Shown piece after piece: positions 25,956 through 34,039 of a DNA stretch of 64,000 nucleotides. This DNA is from Xylanibacter caecicola. Lineage in GTDB: Bacteria > Bacteroidota > Bacteroidia > Bacteroidales > Bacteroidaceae. The notes below the pieces were generated by a model that saw nothing but the letters and a program-made list of their open reading frames with translations, was not told where the DNA came from and made no database searches. Each line of letters begins with the position of its first letter. The stretch's first letter is position 1. The stretch spans positions 1 through 64,000 of the forward strand of contig NZ_JABKKJ010000001.1 of NCBI RefSeq assembly GCF_013166515.1, given 5' to 3'. Position numbers and translations under genes: made by a program.

Positions 25956-26465
25956 TTAATCAATTTTGTACCGATACTTTATTTCGGCAAGCTCTTTGTT
26001 TGCCTTTTCTATCTTCTCGCCCAGTCCCGCCTTGTATGCGGCGAACTTTTCTGCAAGTTCGTTGTCTGCCAGCGCCATTATCTGCACAGCCAGTATGGCG
26101 GCGTTCATGGCTCCGTTTACACTGACGGTGGCGACGGGTATGCCCGGCGGCATCTGTATGATGCTCATCATGGCGTCCATGCCGTCGAGCACACTTCCCT
26201 TTATCGGCACGCCTATCACGGGCAGTGTGGTCGATGCCGCTATTACTCCCGGCAGTGCCGCAGCCATGCCCGCTCCGGCTATTATAACCTTTATGCCGCG
26301 CCCTGCCGCGCCTTTGGCAAAGCGTTCCACGGCGTCCGGCGTGCGATGTGCTGAAAGGGCGTTAACCTCGAAAGGCACCTGCATGTCGTCAAGAAACTTG
26401 AATGCTTTTTCCATTACGGGCAGATCGCTTGTGCTGCCCATGATTATGCTTACTTGTGGGGTCAT
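25956..26465 (-). CDS. purE: N5-carboxyaminoimidazole ribonucleotide mutase (PurE class I)
   Basis: PurE moves the carboxyl group of N5-CAIR to C4, giving CAIR in purine synthesis. The 169-residue product has the family motifs IIMGSTSDLPVM (about 7-18), SAHRTPD (about 43, catalytic His), IIAGAGMAAALPGVIA and GVPIKGSVLDGMDAMMSIIQ. Length is normal. It lies 9 nt before ispG in the same direction and probably shares a transcript with the rpoN pair upstream. Confidence 0.97.
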   Translation of the reverse strand: MTPQVSIIMGSTSDLPVMEKAFKFLDDMQVPFEVNALSAHRTPDAVERFAKGAAGRGIKVIIAGAGMAAALPGVIAASTTLPVIGVPIKGSVLDGMDAMMSIIQMPPGIPVATVSVNGAMNAAILAVQIMALADNELAEKFAAYKAGLGEKIEKANKELAEIKYRYKID

Positions 26466-26548
26466 TATTTTGAGTTTTTAGGTTTATTTTTTTCTCTGAG
26501 AACTATGAGGACTCTGAGGGTTCGGAGCTCTCAGAGAACTTTGATATT

Positions 26549-27163
26549 TCAAATTATTATAGCCAAATAGGCACATAACAGTCCGGTGACAAATCCTCCC
26601 ACCACCTGGTGCAGCGTGTGCTGGCGCAGTATCATGCGGCTTGTTCCGAGCACGCCGGCAACGATGATGACAAGGCATAGCCACCATACGGGGTTGAAAG
26701 AGAATGTCTGTGCAAATGCCATGAGCGCGCCCGCCATGCCCCCGATGCCCGCCATGTGGGTGGAAATCTTCCAAAAAAGGTTTATCATGGAGCATATTAT
26801 CTGTATTGCGAGTGCCGCGATGATAATTCTTCTCATGAAGTGCGGTATGTGCATGACTTCCATTACGTATGAACAAAGCAGGTAACACAGTATGGATATG
26901 ACGTAAGGTATCATGCGCCTTTCGCGCGTTCCGATTTCAAACGGGCGCCAGTTCTGATATCTGTTGTACGCTCTTATGAGCATTGTGGGCATGAAAATGG
27001 TGAAGAGCCATGTCATCAGCAGCACCATTATCTTGTACATGGGTGGCAGCAGACTGAGATAACTCAGCGTGAAAAGAACCAGCAAGCCCACTATCGGAAG
27101 ATAGAAAGGCGTGAACAGCATGCTTATGAGCTTTGCCGTAAGTATTATTCTTCTCTCTTTCAT
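26549..27163 (-). CDS. PAP2-like membrane protein with degenerate motifs
   Basis: The 204-residue product has six or so membrane helices. Its later half has KISTHMAGIGG and SRMILRQHTLHQVVGG, which match the second and third PAP2 phosphatase motifs (SRxxxxxH), but the final Asp is Gln and the first motif (KxxxxxxRP) is only partly kept as NRYQNWRPF. It may therefore be a lipid phosphatase of altered chemistry or a non-catalytic relative. Its start overlaps the rpoN stop as ATGA. Genes of this type sit near purE-ispG in other Bacteroidales as far as I recall. Confidence 0.65.
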   Translation of the reverse strand: MKERRIILTAKLISMLFTPFYLPIVGLLVLFTLSYLSLLPPMYKIMVLLMTWLFTIFMPTMLIRAYNRYQNWRPFEIGTRERRMIPYVISILCYLLCSYVMEVMHIPHFMRRIIIAALAIQIICSMINLFWKISTHMAGIGGMAGALMAFAQTFSFNPVWWLCLVIIVAGVLGTSRMILRQHTLHQVVGGFVTGLLCAYLAIII

Positions 27164-28671
27164 TTCTTTCTAAGTCTTGCTACAGGTATGCCCAACTGCT
27201 CGCGATATTTTGCCAGCGTCCGCCGTGCCACCGGAAATCCCAGCTCTTCCATTCTGACTTTCAGTGCATCGTCGCTCAGCGGTCGGCTCTTGTCTTCGGC
27301 GTCTATAATCTCCTGCATAGTCACCTTTATCTTTCTTGTAGACATCTCTTCGCCGTCGACGGTCTTTATTCCGTCGCTGAAAAAGTGGCGCAGCAGGAAG
27401 GTGCCCCAGCGTGTCTGTGCATATTTCATGTTGCTTACGCGCGATATGGTGGATATGTCGAGTCCCGTGCGGTCTGCCACGTCTTTAAGTATCATGGGTT
27501 TCAGGTCCGCCTCGTCGCCGTCCTGAAAGAACTTCTTCTGTATCTCTATGATCGCCTTCATCGTTACGTAGAGCGTGTGTCGTCGCTGTCTTACGGCGTC
27601 GATAAATCCCTTGGCGCGTTCCATCTTCTCCTTGGCATAGAGCAGAGCCTCCTTGTCCCGCCGGTTCATCGATGTGCGGTTTTCGCGGTATGTACGTGCC
27701 ATTTCCGTAAAATCGGGCGACACATACAGTTCGGGCACCCGTCCTCGGCTTATCGTGAAGGTCACGCAGCCGTTGTCGTCGGTGTCTACTATAAAGTCGG
27801 GCGTTATCTGTTGGACGTTGCGTCCCTCGGTCTCTCCGAGCGCCGCCCCCGGTTTTGGGTTCAGCCGTAGCAGTTCGGCACATGCCGCCTCCACCGTCTC
27901 GCTGTCGGCTCCCAGACGCTGTTCTATCCTGTTGCGGTGTTTGTTCATGAAGTCGTCGAAACACTCTTCGACTATTTTCCGCATCATATCCCTCTTTGCC
28001 GACGGCCGTCTGCGCCCTATCTGCAACAGTAGGCATTCGCGCAGGTCGCGTGCGCCGATGCCCGGAGGGTCGAATGTCTGCAGCACACGGAGCACCTCCC
28101 CTATTTCCTCCTCCGACGTGTCCACGCCGTGGTATATCGCCAGTTCGTCGCATATAGAGTCGAGATCCTTGCGCAACAGCCCGTCACCGTCGAGCGAGCC
28201 TATCAGATATTCCAGTATGTCACGCCTTTTTCCGTCCAGTTCCACGTCCATTATCTGCTCTTTCAGTCTGTCGTAGAACGATATGTTGTCGCCGTAGACA
28301 ATCTCTTCGTATTCGGCGCTGCCGTCCCTACCCTCTCCCGGCACCGTTGCAGGCGGCATCTCGTCGTCCATGCCTATGCCTGCAAGGGCTGCGTCAAGGG
28401 CAGACTCCCGTTCTTCGCGCTCCTTTTCTTTGTCAAAGTCTTCGTAACCGTCATCGTCGCCCTCCGTGGCATTGCCGTTGTCGGTAGCCGGCATCATGTC
28501 GTCGGGCGATGCGCTTTCCAGAGCCGGATTGTCGTCCAGTTCCGCCATGACATTCTGTTCAAACTCGGCAAGCGGCATTTCCAGCATGCGCACCACGAGC
28601 ATCTGCTGCTGTGTGAGCTTCTGTGTCTGTACCTGTTGCAGGTTTTGAGTGTTTATCAGTTTCTGCGCCAT
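27160..28671 (-). CDS. rpoN: RNA polymerase sigma-54 factor
   Basis: The 503-residue product has the Gln-rich region I (NLQQVQTQKLTQQQMLVVRM, needed for activator response), an acidic region II (about 60-125), the core-binding domain (e.g. LQTFDPPGIGARDLRECLLL), the helix-turn-helix and the RpoN box, here ARRTLAKYRE near the C-terminus. Sigma-54 recognises -24/-12 promoters and needs an enhancer-binding ATPase; none is in this window. It overlaps the PAP2-like gene by 4 nt. Confidence 0.97.
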   Translation of the reverse strand: MAQKLINTQNLQQVQTQKLTQQQMLVVRMLEMPLAEFEQNVMAELDDNPALESASPDDMMPATDNGNATEGDDDGYEDFDKEKEREERESALDAALAGIGMDDEMPPATVPGEGRDGSAEYEEIVYGDNISFYDRLKEQIMDVELDGKRRDILEYLIGSLDGDGLLRKDLDSICDELAIYHGVDTSEEEIGEVLRVLQTFDPPGIGARDLRECLLLQIGRRRPSAKRDMMRKIVEECFDDFMNKHRNRIEQRLGADSETVEAACAELLRLNPKPGAALGETEGRNVQQITPDFIVDTDDNGCVTFTISRGRVPELYVSPDFTEMARTYRENRTSMNRRDKEALLYAKEKMERAKGFIDAVRQRRHTLYVTMKAIIEIQKKFFQDGDEADLKPMILKDVADRTGLDISTISRVSNMKYAQTRWGTFLLRHFFSDGIKTVDGEEMSTRKIKVTMQEIIDAEDKSRPLSDDALKVRMEELGFPVARRTLAKYREQLGIPVARLRKK

Positions 28672-28726
28672 ATTATGCCTGTTGTTTCAGTAATCACTTG
28701 ACAGTAGTGTCTTTTCCGCTTCCTTG

Positions 28727-29374
28727 TCATGCAAAAAACTCTTTCAGCTGTGCCGCCGTTGCCGACAGCTTCGACGGGTCGCCGTTGCCGAAGCGGTTCC
28801 ATATCAGCCTGCACGGCAGCAGCAGGTGCGTCACAATAAGCTCTCCTCTGCCGAGATAAGGGTCGCAGATGCGGAACACCTCCATTACCTCCACCACCCT
28901 GCCCGGCTTTATCTTCATCATCCGTGCCAGTTCCGCCACTTCGGGCGTGCTTTCCACCATTGTCACGGGTGTCAGCCGGAAGTACAGGTCGAGTATCATT
29001 ATCAGCATCACCGGTGTAAGCTCGGTGTCGTTGTCTATGATGCGGAAATCTTTCTCAAACGACTCGTTTGTCTCCACACCGCTGTAAAATTCGGATGCGT
29101 TGCTGAACCCTGCCAGTCCTCTGAGTTTCTTTACATCCCGTGCCAGTCGTGAAGTGTTTTCGCCATACCTTTCCCACAGTCGTGCTATGCTCGGCATTTT
29201 TCTGTTTCTCAGCATGAACATCTGTTCATAAAGCACCGCCGGCGGTATGTGCAGTTCAATACTCAGGCTCACCATGGCTTTTGAATACATGGCTTTCATA
29301 CCCACGGGTTTACGCAGGTAAAGCTGCATCAGTAGCAGCCTGTATCCGTCTGTCCACAAAGGATGTATAAGCAT
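28727..29374 (-). CDS. Conserved protein of unknown function (215 aa)
   Basis: The product begins MLIHPLWTDGYRLLLMQLYL and has no signal peptide or membrane segment. Notable stretches are SIELHIPPAVLYEQMFMLRN, FRIIDNDTELTPVMLIMILD and MKIKPGRVVEVMEVFRICDP. It looks like a helical cytoplasmic protein of the kind shared among Bacteroidales without named domains. A -7 box TATCTTTG lies at 29459-29452 on the minus strand, about 80 nt upstream. The 55-nt gap to rpoN suggests it heads that operon. I cannot assign a function. Confidence 0.65.
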   Translation of the reverse strand: MLIHPLWTDGYRLLLMQLYLRKPVGMKAMYSKAMVSLSIELHIPPAVLYEQMFMLRNRKMPSIARLWERYGENTSRLARDVKKLRGLAGFSNASEFYSGVETNESFEKDFRIIDNDTELTPVMLIMILDLYFRLTPVTMVESTPEVAELARMMKIKPGRVVEVMEVFRICDPYLGRGELIVTHLLLPCRLIWNRFGNGDPSKLSATAAQLKEFFA

Positions 29375-29580
29375 AGTGTATATAAGACAGTTTTGTTTAC
29401 GATAGCATGAAAGCCGTAGCCGGTGACAACCGGCGTGCCGCCTATTTAGTGCAAAGATAAAGCAAAAATCCGAGTAAGTGAACTAAACGATAAAGATTTA
29501 ACGTTGGTCCGTGGATTTTATGTTTTTATCATGCCGCCAACCCCTTTCCGCTGGCAATATACATGCCCGCCGGTAACGTA

Positions 29581-29640
29581 TCGGAAAACGTGAATACCGC
29601 CTTTGTAGGGATGTTCCATGGAACATCCGAAACCGCATGG
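29581..29640 (-). repeat. Palindrome-centred dispersed repeat, copy 1
   Basis: The perfect palindrome GGATGTTCCATGGAACATCC is flanked by GAAACCGCATGGC. On the minus strand the block matches the plus strand near 42806-42860 (GCCATGCGGTTT, then the palindrome, then a GGCGGT...TTCA...TTTTC tail). Both copies are followed within about 110 nt by a 22-nt array. Confidence 0.65.
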
Positions 29641-29735
29641 CTTTTATCGTTCGTAATCACATCGAATTGTTCTTCATTGTCGCTTCGGCTGCACCATGGT
29701 ACAGCCCTACCCGGCGCAAATTCGTCCCCATTTTC

Positions 29736-29825
29736 CAAGAGGTGTCCTTTCAGCTTGCAAAAGGTGCCCTTTCAGCCTCCAATATGCCGCCTTTCGCAAG
29801 CCAAAAGGGCACCTCTTGCAAACTG
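29736..29825. repeat. 22-nt tandem repeat array, locus 3 (four units)
   Basis: Four exact-length units start AAGAGGTGTCC, AAAAGGTGCCC, AATATGCCGCC and AAAAGGGCACC. The third unit is the reverse orientation of the AAAAGGCGGCATATT type seen at loci 4 and 5, so units occur in both orientations. Confidence 0.75.
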
Positions 29826-30024
29826 CTGGTACACAGTAGGATACGAGGGTGATAAAAGATGAAGGCGCAGCAACATCGATGAAAATATTCAATCGGCTTT
29901 CTCCTGTTTTGGCGGATGCTTTCAATCAAATTATAGTTAAATATATTAAAAAACTCATGAGAAAATATTTATTGTTATAATTTTACACATTCGAAAGAAC
30001 AAACTGATACTAATCTAAAGGAAA

Positions 30025-32304
30025 ATGAGAAATTTTTTGTTTGCAAAGAGGGTAGCGGTATGTGCCCTTGTAGCAGCGTGCTGTGGTGTAACGCAGGCAC
30101 GCAAGTTGTATCTTGCCCCCGGAGGGACGGGCAACGGACGGAGTATAGAAAACCCCATGGGCGACCCCGTGAGCGCCATCGGAAAACTGGAGGCAGGCGA
30201 CACGCTCTATGTGCGCGGCGGAATGTATGCCTTGTCGCAGACTATAAAGGTGAACCGTTCGGGAACGAAGGATCACCGCATCTGCGTGTTTGCGTATGAG
30301 AATGAGAAGCCGGTGTTCGATTTCAGCGGGCAGAACCACACCGACGAGACCACGGCAAAGGCTTCGCGGGGCATTCTGCACAACATCGGTGCTAACTACT
30401 GGCACTACCGCGGGCTGGAGATTGCCAACGCCGCCGACAACGGAATGAAACTGGAGGGCAGTTTCTGCGTGGTAGAGCTGTGTACGTTCCACGGATGCGG
30501 CGACACCGGATTGCAGCAAGGTTTCGGCAAGGGAAGCAACGGCGAGAACACGCGCAACCAGAATTTTCTGTACGGAAGGTACAACATTATTGTGAACTGC
30601 GACTCGTATGACAATTACGACACATGGTCGGGTGGGGGAGATGCGGACGGTTTTGCGATAAAACTCTTTCCCGGTCCGGGCAACGAATTTCACGGCTGCC
30701 GCGCATGGAACAACTCCGACGATGCCTGGGACTTGTACTATACCAACTTTCCCGTGCTTGTAGAGAACTGCTGGGCGTTGAAGAGCGGAGTGAACAAGGG
30801 CAATGGCAACGGCTTCAAAATGGGCGGATGCAAGCAGGGCGGAACATCTGTCGGGGCGCACGTGTTCATGAACTGTGTGGCGGCGTTCAACCTCAAGAAG
30901 GGATTTGACCAGAACCACCACCTCGAAGGCTCGTATCTCATCAACAACACGGCGTTCGAGAACGGCATAAACTATGGTTACAACATGGAGGAACCGACGT
31001 ATGGCAACTGGGTGCTGCGCAACTGCATAGGCTTTGCACCCACGGACAGAAATCATACATTCACGATAATTCCCGACTCGAAAAACTGCAACTGGCTCGA
31101 CATCGACGGGCTGTCGCCAATCAGCGACCGCGAGTCTACCGACAAGGTGACAAGCAACAAATACAACAAATATGCCAAGCCGTCGGCATGGCCCGACTAT
31201 TCCGGTGAGTTCGAGAACCTTGATTACAACACCGCCATTGGACCGAGAGGCGAGAACGGCATGCTTCCCACAGGCTTTGCACGCCTTAAGGCAGGCAGCA
31301 AATTCATCGACAAGGGTGCCGTGATAAAGGATTTTGTTACCACGGACGCCCACAAGAAAGAGTATGAATATTCGGCAAACGCGCCTCAGGACTATTCGAT
31401 GACGCTCACCGTTCCCTTTGCCGGAACCGCTCCTGACTACGGTGCATACGAGTATGGCGGCACGGACAACGCATACGACCTTGTCTTTCCCGAGAACGAC
31501 GGAACCGTGGAGGATGTCACTGTGGCGCCGGGCGACGGAAAGTATTACGACGAGAAGATACTCGTAAACAACTACTTGTTCCAGGACGAGGTGATTGCGC
31601 CGGAGGTAGGGCAGTACATTTCCGCCGAATCGCAGCTGGAAGGGCAGGGCGTCATGCCGCTCTACAATGGCAAGATATCGGGCGGCGGCTCTTATGAATA
31701 TCCTGCCGGACCGGGCGAGAAGTATGGCACGGGCACGTCATACGGTGCATATAAGCTGCCGAAGACGGGCTGGATAGAGTTCAACGTGCCCGAACTGGCG
31801 GCAATGGTGTCCAACATCTACTGCACCGGAAACCGCACTCTCGAGGTGACATGGGGATATACGGGCAGCGCGGAGACCAAGACCGTGACCAAGACAATGA
31901 GCACCGGAACGGCAACGGTGGACATCGCGTCAATGATAGGGACGATGGAGAAGAAGCCCGTGACGGTGCGTGTGTGCAACAAGGAGACGAAGGGTGACAT
32001 GTTCCTTACAGACCTCACAATCAAGTCTTATATAGAAGTTGACGAAGACGGAAACCCCATTGTAACAGGTGTGGAGACGGTGTCGCCCGTTGTAAGGGAC
32101 TTTGAGATGTATCAGACGGACAACGCCCTGATAGTATACGGTGATATGGCTTCGCTGCGTCTGTACTCTGTTGAGGGACGCATGGCGGCAGAATCGCGCA
32201 TGTCGCAGTATGTAAGCACGGCAGGACTGTCGCGCGGCGTGTATGTGGTGGTGGCTGTGGCAAAAGACGGCAGCCGCTTCGTGAAGAAGATGATGCTGCG
32301 ATAG
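30025..32304 (+). CDS. Secreted family 9 pectate lyase with type IX sorting tail
   Basis: PL9 enzymes cleave polygalacturonate by beta-elimination. The 759-residue product has a signal peptide (about 1-25), a right-handed beta-helix (about 26-480) and the PL9 active-site set: GGGDADGFAIKLFPGPGNEF (about 204-223), NNSDDAWDLYYT (about 229-240, calcium-binding Asp residues) and GNGFKMGG (about 261, candidate catalytic Lys). A second beta domain (about 500-670) of unknown type may bind carbohydrate. The end (LRLYSVEGRM, STAGLSRGVYVVV, VKKMMLR) is a type IX secretion sorting domain, so it is probably exported by the PorZ-containing system. It stands alone; no SusCD pair is adjacent. Confidence 0.9.
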   Translation: MRNFLFAKRVAVCALVAACCGVTQARKLYLAPGGTGNGRSIENPMGDPVSAIGKLEAGDTLYVRGGMYALSQTIKVNRSGTKDHRICVFAYENEKPVFDFSGQNHTDETTAKASRGILHNIGANYWHYRGLEIANAADNGMKLEGSFCVVELCTFHGCGDTGLQQGFGKGSNGENTRNQNFLYGRYNIIVNCDSYDNYDTWSGGGDADGFAIKLFPGPGNEFHGCRAWNNSDDAWDLYYTNFPVLVENCWALKSGVNKGNGNGFKMGGCKQGGTSVGAHVFMNCVAAFNLKKGFDQNHHLEGSYLINNTAFENGINYGYNMEEPTYGNWVLRNCIGFAPTDRNHTFTIIPDSKNCNWLDIDGLSPISDRESTDKVTSNKYNKYAKPSAWPDYSGEFENLDYNTAIGPRGENGMLPTGFARLKAGSKFIDKGAVIKDFVTTDAHKKEYEYSANAPQDYSMTLTVPFAGTAPDYGAYEYGGTDNAYDLVFPENDGTVEDVTVAPGDGKYYDEKILVNNYLFQDEVIAPEVGQYISAESQLEGQGVMPLYNGKISGGGSYEYPAGPGEKYGTGTSYGAYKLPKTGWIEFNVPELAAMVSNIYCTGNRTLEVTWGYTGSAETKTVTKTMSTGTATVDIASMIGTMEKKPVTVRVCNKETKGDMFLTDLTIKSYIEVDEDGNPIVTGVETVSPVVRDFEMYQTDNALIVYGDMASLRLYSVEGRMAAESRMSQYVSTAGLSRGVYVVVAVAKDGSRFVKKMMLR

Positions 32305-32379
32305 GGCGTCTGTATGGAGGAACAAGGCATGATGGGGTGCATGCTCTGTCTCCTTGTTTCGATCTATAATAATTGTTAC

Positions 32380-32446
32380 GAGGGTGTGCCAAAGATAAGC
32401 GATCATCTGCCTTGCAATGACTTTTTCTTATTTTTGGCACACCCTC
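32380..32446. terminator. Bidirectional terminator between pectate lyase and secreted protein genes
   Basis: GAGGGTGTGCCAAA (32380-32393) pairs perfectly over 14 bp with TTTGGCACACCCTC (32433-32446). The flanking genes converge on it. A weaker AACAAGG/CCTTGTT hairpin lies just upstream (about 32320-32359). Confidence 0.75.
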
Positions 32447-32501
32447 TGTTTTGTATACCTGCGTATGTCTGTCGGTTTTTTTATGTCCGGTAAACGTATG
32501 C

Positions 32502-33134
32502 TTATCTTCCGAAGTGTCTTTTGCCGTCACTTCTGTGGTGCTTGTCCTTGCCGTCTCCGTGCTTTTTCTTCATGTCTTTGCCCGGCTTTTCGTGTCTCCG
32601 CGAACTGTTTCCTTTGTTTGCGGAATGGTGCCTGTTGCCCGGACGTACCGTGTTTCCGAAGTGTTTCCCGTTGTCGAATTTACGGCCTTTATACCAGCTT
32701 TTGTTGCCGTTCTTGTGCCAACAGTGAGCCCCTTTATAGCTCTTGTAGCCCGACGGATGACCGTAGTAGAAGTGCGAGCGATTTTTGTAGCGTGTGTATA
32801 TGGAGTGTTTCCAGCCCGATTTCCAGTACACGGGGCGGAAGAAATAGTCGGCTGCGCGGAACAGACGGTACTGTGAGCTGTTCAGAACATAGCTGATGTC
32901 GAGGTTGCGGTGTGTCCAATACGATCCGTAGATGTCGCCGGAATTGTTCAACGACATCATGTAGTCGAGGTTTATCTCGTATATGGCATTGCGCTGCATG
33001 TCGTTCAGCTTCAGCTCATAAGCCATCTTGTCCGTCAGGAAAAGAGCCTCTGCGCGTGCCGTCTTGTAACTCATGGCGTTTGCCGGAACTGTCATCATGA
33101 ACAGTGTTGCCAGCATGAATAACATCTTTTTCAT
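32502..33134 (-). CDS. Secreted His/Lys-rich protein of unknown function
   Basis: I chose the ATG at 33134 (MKKMLFMLATLFMMTVPANA), which gives a clean signal peptide; the longer reading upstream does not look coding. The mature protein starts with a conserved-looking helical part (EALFLTDKMAYELKLNDMQR, YEINLDYMMSLNNSGDIYG, YWTHRNLDISYVLNSSQYRL) and an aromatic stretch (AADYFFRPVYWKSGWKH), then a low-complexity tail rich in His, Lys, Gly and Arg (about 130-210). The first part resembles secreted Bacteroidales proteins I recall without a named domain. The basic tail may bind polyanions or metals; that is a guess. Confidence 0.7.
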   Translation of the reverse strand: MKKMLFMLATLFMMTVPANAMSYKTARAEALFLTDKMAYELKLNDMQRNAIYEINLDYMMSLNNSGDIYGSYWTHRNLDISYVLNSSQYRLFRAADYFFRPVYWKSGWKHSIYTRYKNRSHFYYGHPSGYKSYKGAHCWHKNGNKSWYKGRKFDNGKHFGNTVRPGNRHHSANKGNSSRRHEKPGKDMKKKHGDGKDKHHRSDGKRHFGR

Positions 33135-33277
33135 AATAGTATGCTTTTTATTTGTGAGACATGATGTGTTTATTGTTCTCTTTTTGCAAAGGAACAATAA
33201 AAGTGTCATATAAAGAAAGGGTTTTTCCTATTATGTAGAAGAGTTTTCCCTAAAGCAGAGTAGGGGATGGAGAGGGT

Positions 33278-33426
33278 AATTAAGAATTAAGAGTTAAGAA
33301 TGAAGAATTTGCTGCCGCGGTTGACTTAATAGGTCTTATAAGACTTATTAGCCTTATTAGTCCAATTAGCCTAATTGGCAACCGCGGCAGCAAATTCTTT
33401 ATTCTTCATTCATCATTCTTCATTTA
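33278..33426. repeat. Inverted repeat with GCTGCCGC arms, second locus
   Basis: GAATTTGCTGCCGCGGTT (33305-33322) pairs perfectly with its complement at 33380-33397, and the flanks pair less perfectly out to about 33280 and 33424. The arm sequence is the same as in the lgt/ispG repeat. The right arm forms the TGA stop of the DUF805 gene as AAA-TGA, exactly as for ispG. Confidence 0.75.
33321..33374. repeat. 9-nt tandem repeat array, locus 3 (six units, in the hairpin loop)
   Basis: Units TTGACTTAA, TAGGTCTTA, TAAGACTTA, TTAGCCTTA, TTAGTCCAA, TTAGCCTAA fill the loop of the inverted repeat at strict 9-nt spacing. Confidence 0.65.
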
Positions 33427-33809
33427 ATGTCTTTCGGATTGGGTCCATATTGATTGTCGGGTTTGCTGTCGGTAATCATGAATATCAGCAGTACTATTCC
33501 GCCAACGAAAGGTACCAGACCTATAAATATCCACCAACCACTGCGGTCGGTGTCGTGAAGGCGGCGTACAGCCACGGCAAGACCGGGCAGCAGGAGTGCA
33601 AGACCGGCAAGATAATAGAATGCCATGCCTATTACTAAGGCTGTCTCTGTTCCACCGATGATGTTGCCGATGATACCTCCGACTATGCCTGATGCTATGA
33701 CTGCGAGGACGGTGAACAATGCGAAAAACCAATACTCGGAGCGGCGTGCGCGACCGCTGAATGTTGCGTATTGTGACAATACGCTTTTTACTGCTTCTTT
33801 AAATCCCAT
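33420..33809 (-). CDS. DUF805 family inner-membrane protein
   Basis: The ATG at 33809 (MGFKEAVKSVLSQYATFSGR) gives 129 residues, the usual DUF805 length. The signature FSGRARRSEYWFFALF (about 17-32), three or four hydrophobic helices, AVRRLHDTDRSGWWIF (about 79-94) and the short polar tail DSKPDNQYGPNPKD are all typical. The function of DUF805 proteins is unknown. The stop is supplied by the adjoining repeat. The promoter on the minus strand has a -7 box TATTTTTG (about 33876-33869) with a G8 run further upstream. Confidence 0.9.
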   Translation of the reverse strand: MGFKEAVKSVLSQYATFSGRARRSEYWFFALFTVLAVIASGIVGGIIGNIIGGTETALVIGMAFYYLAGLALLLPGLAVAVRRLHDTDRSGWWIFIGLVPFVGGIVLLIFMITDSKPDNQYGPNPKDIK

Positions 33810-33867
33810 AATTCTCTTGTTTTTGATTTTTAATATTATATGTGTTAATAGGTATTTGCTTAATTGC

Positions 33868-33910
33868 AAAAATAGCGAAACATGGCATTTTTACCCCCCC
33901 CGAAACGTTA
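33868..33910 (-). promoter_or_regulatory. Promoter with G8 run, copy 1 (DUF805 gene)
   Basis: On the minus strand the order is AACGTTTC, a run of eight G (33901-33894), TAAAAATGCCATG, then the -7 box TATTTTTG about 19 nt after the run. The same order occurs at 54002-54052. The run lies about where the -33 region should be. Confidence 0.6.
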
Positions 33911-34039
33911 AATAACATTAATACTGTGATTTTTGGCTATATTAATGAGTATTTTTGTAAATTAAAATTTTTGATTGTGTTGTCGCGTCGGGGTGCGACA
34001 CGATGCCCGTCTTTATGAAAAACATTTATACTAAATATT

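Larger units (their letters stand above)
29375..30024. other. 650-nt gap with palindrome and 22-nt repeats
   Basis: No gene is convincing here. The gap contains the promoter of the minus-strand gene (about 29452-29459), a 20-bp perfect palindrome at 29609-29628 in a segment shared with 42800-42860, the third 22-nt array (29736-29825) and AT-rich DNA before the pectate lyase gene. The minus-strand open frame at 29529-29738 spans the shared repeat and is probably not a gene. Confidence 0.6.

Noticed and set aside
29529-29738. 69-codon minus-strand open frame resembling a sorting tail (LPAGMYIASGK)
   Set aside because: It covers the palindrome-centred repeat. A similar translation appears at 42740-42937 because of the shared DNA repeat, not because of a conserved gene; a remnant cannot be excluded.
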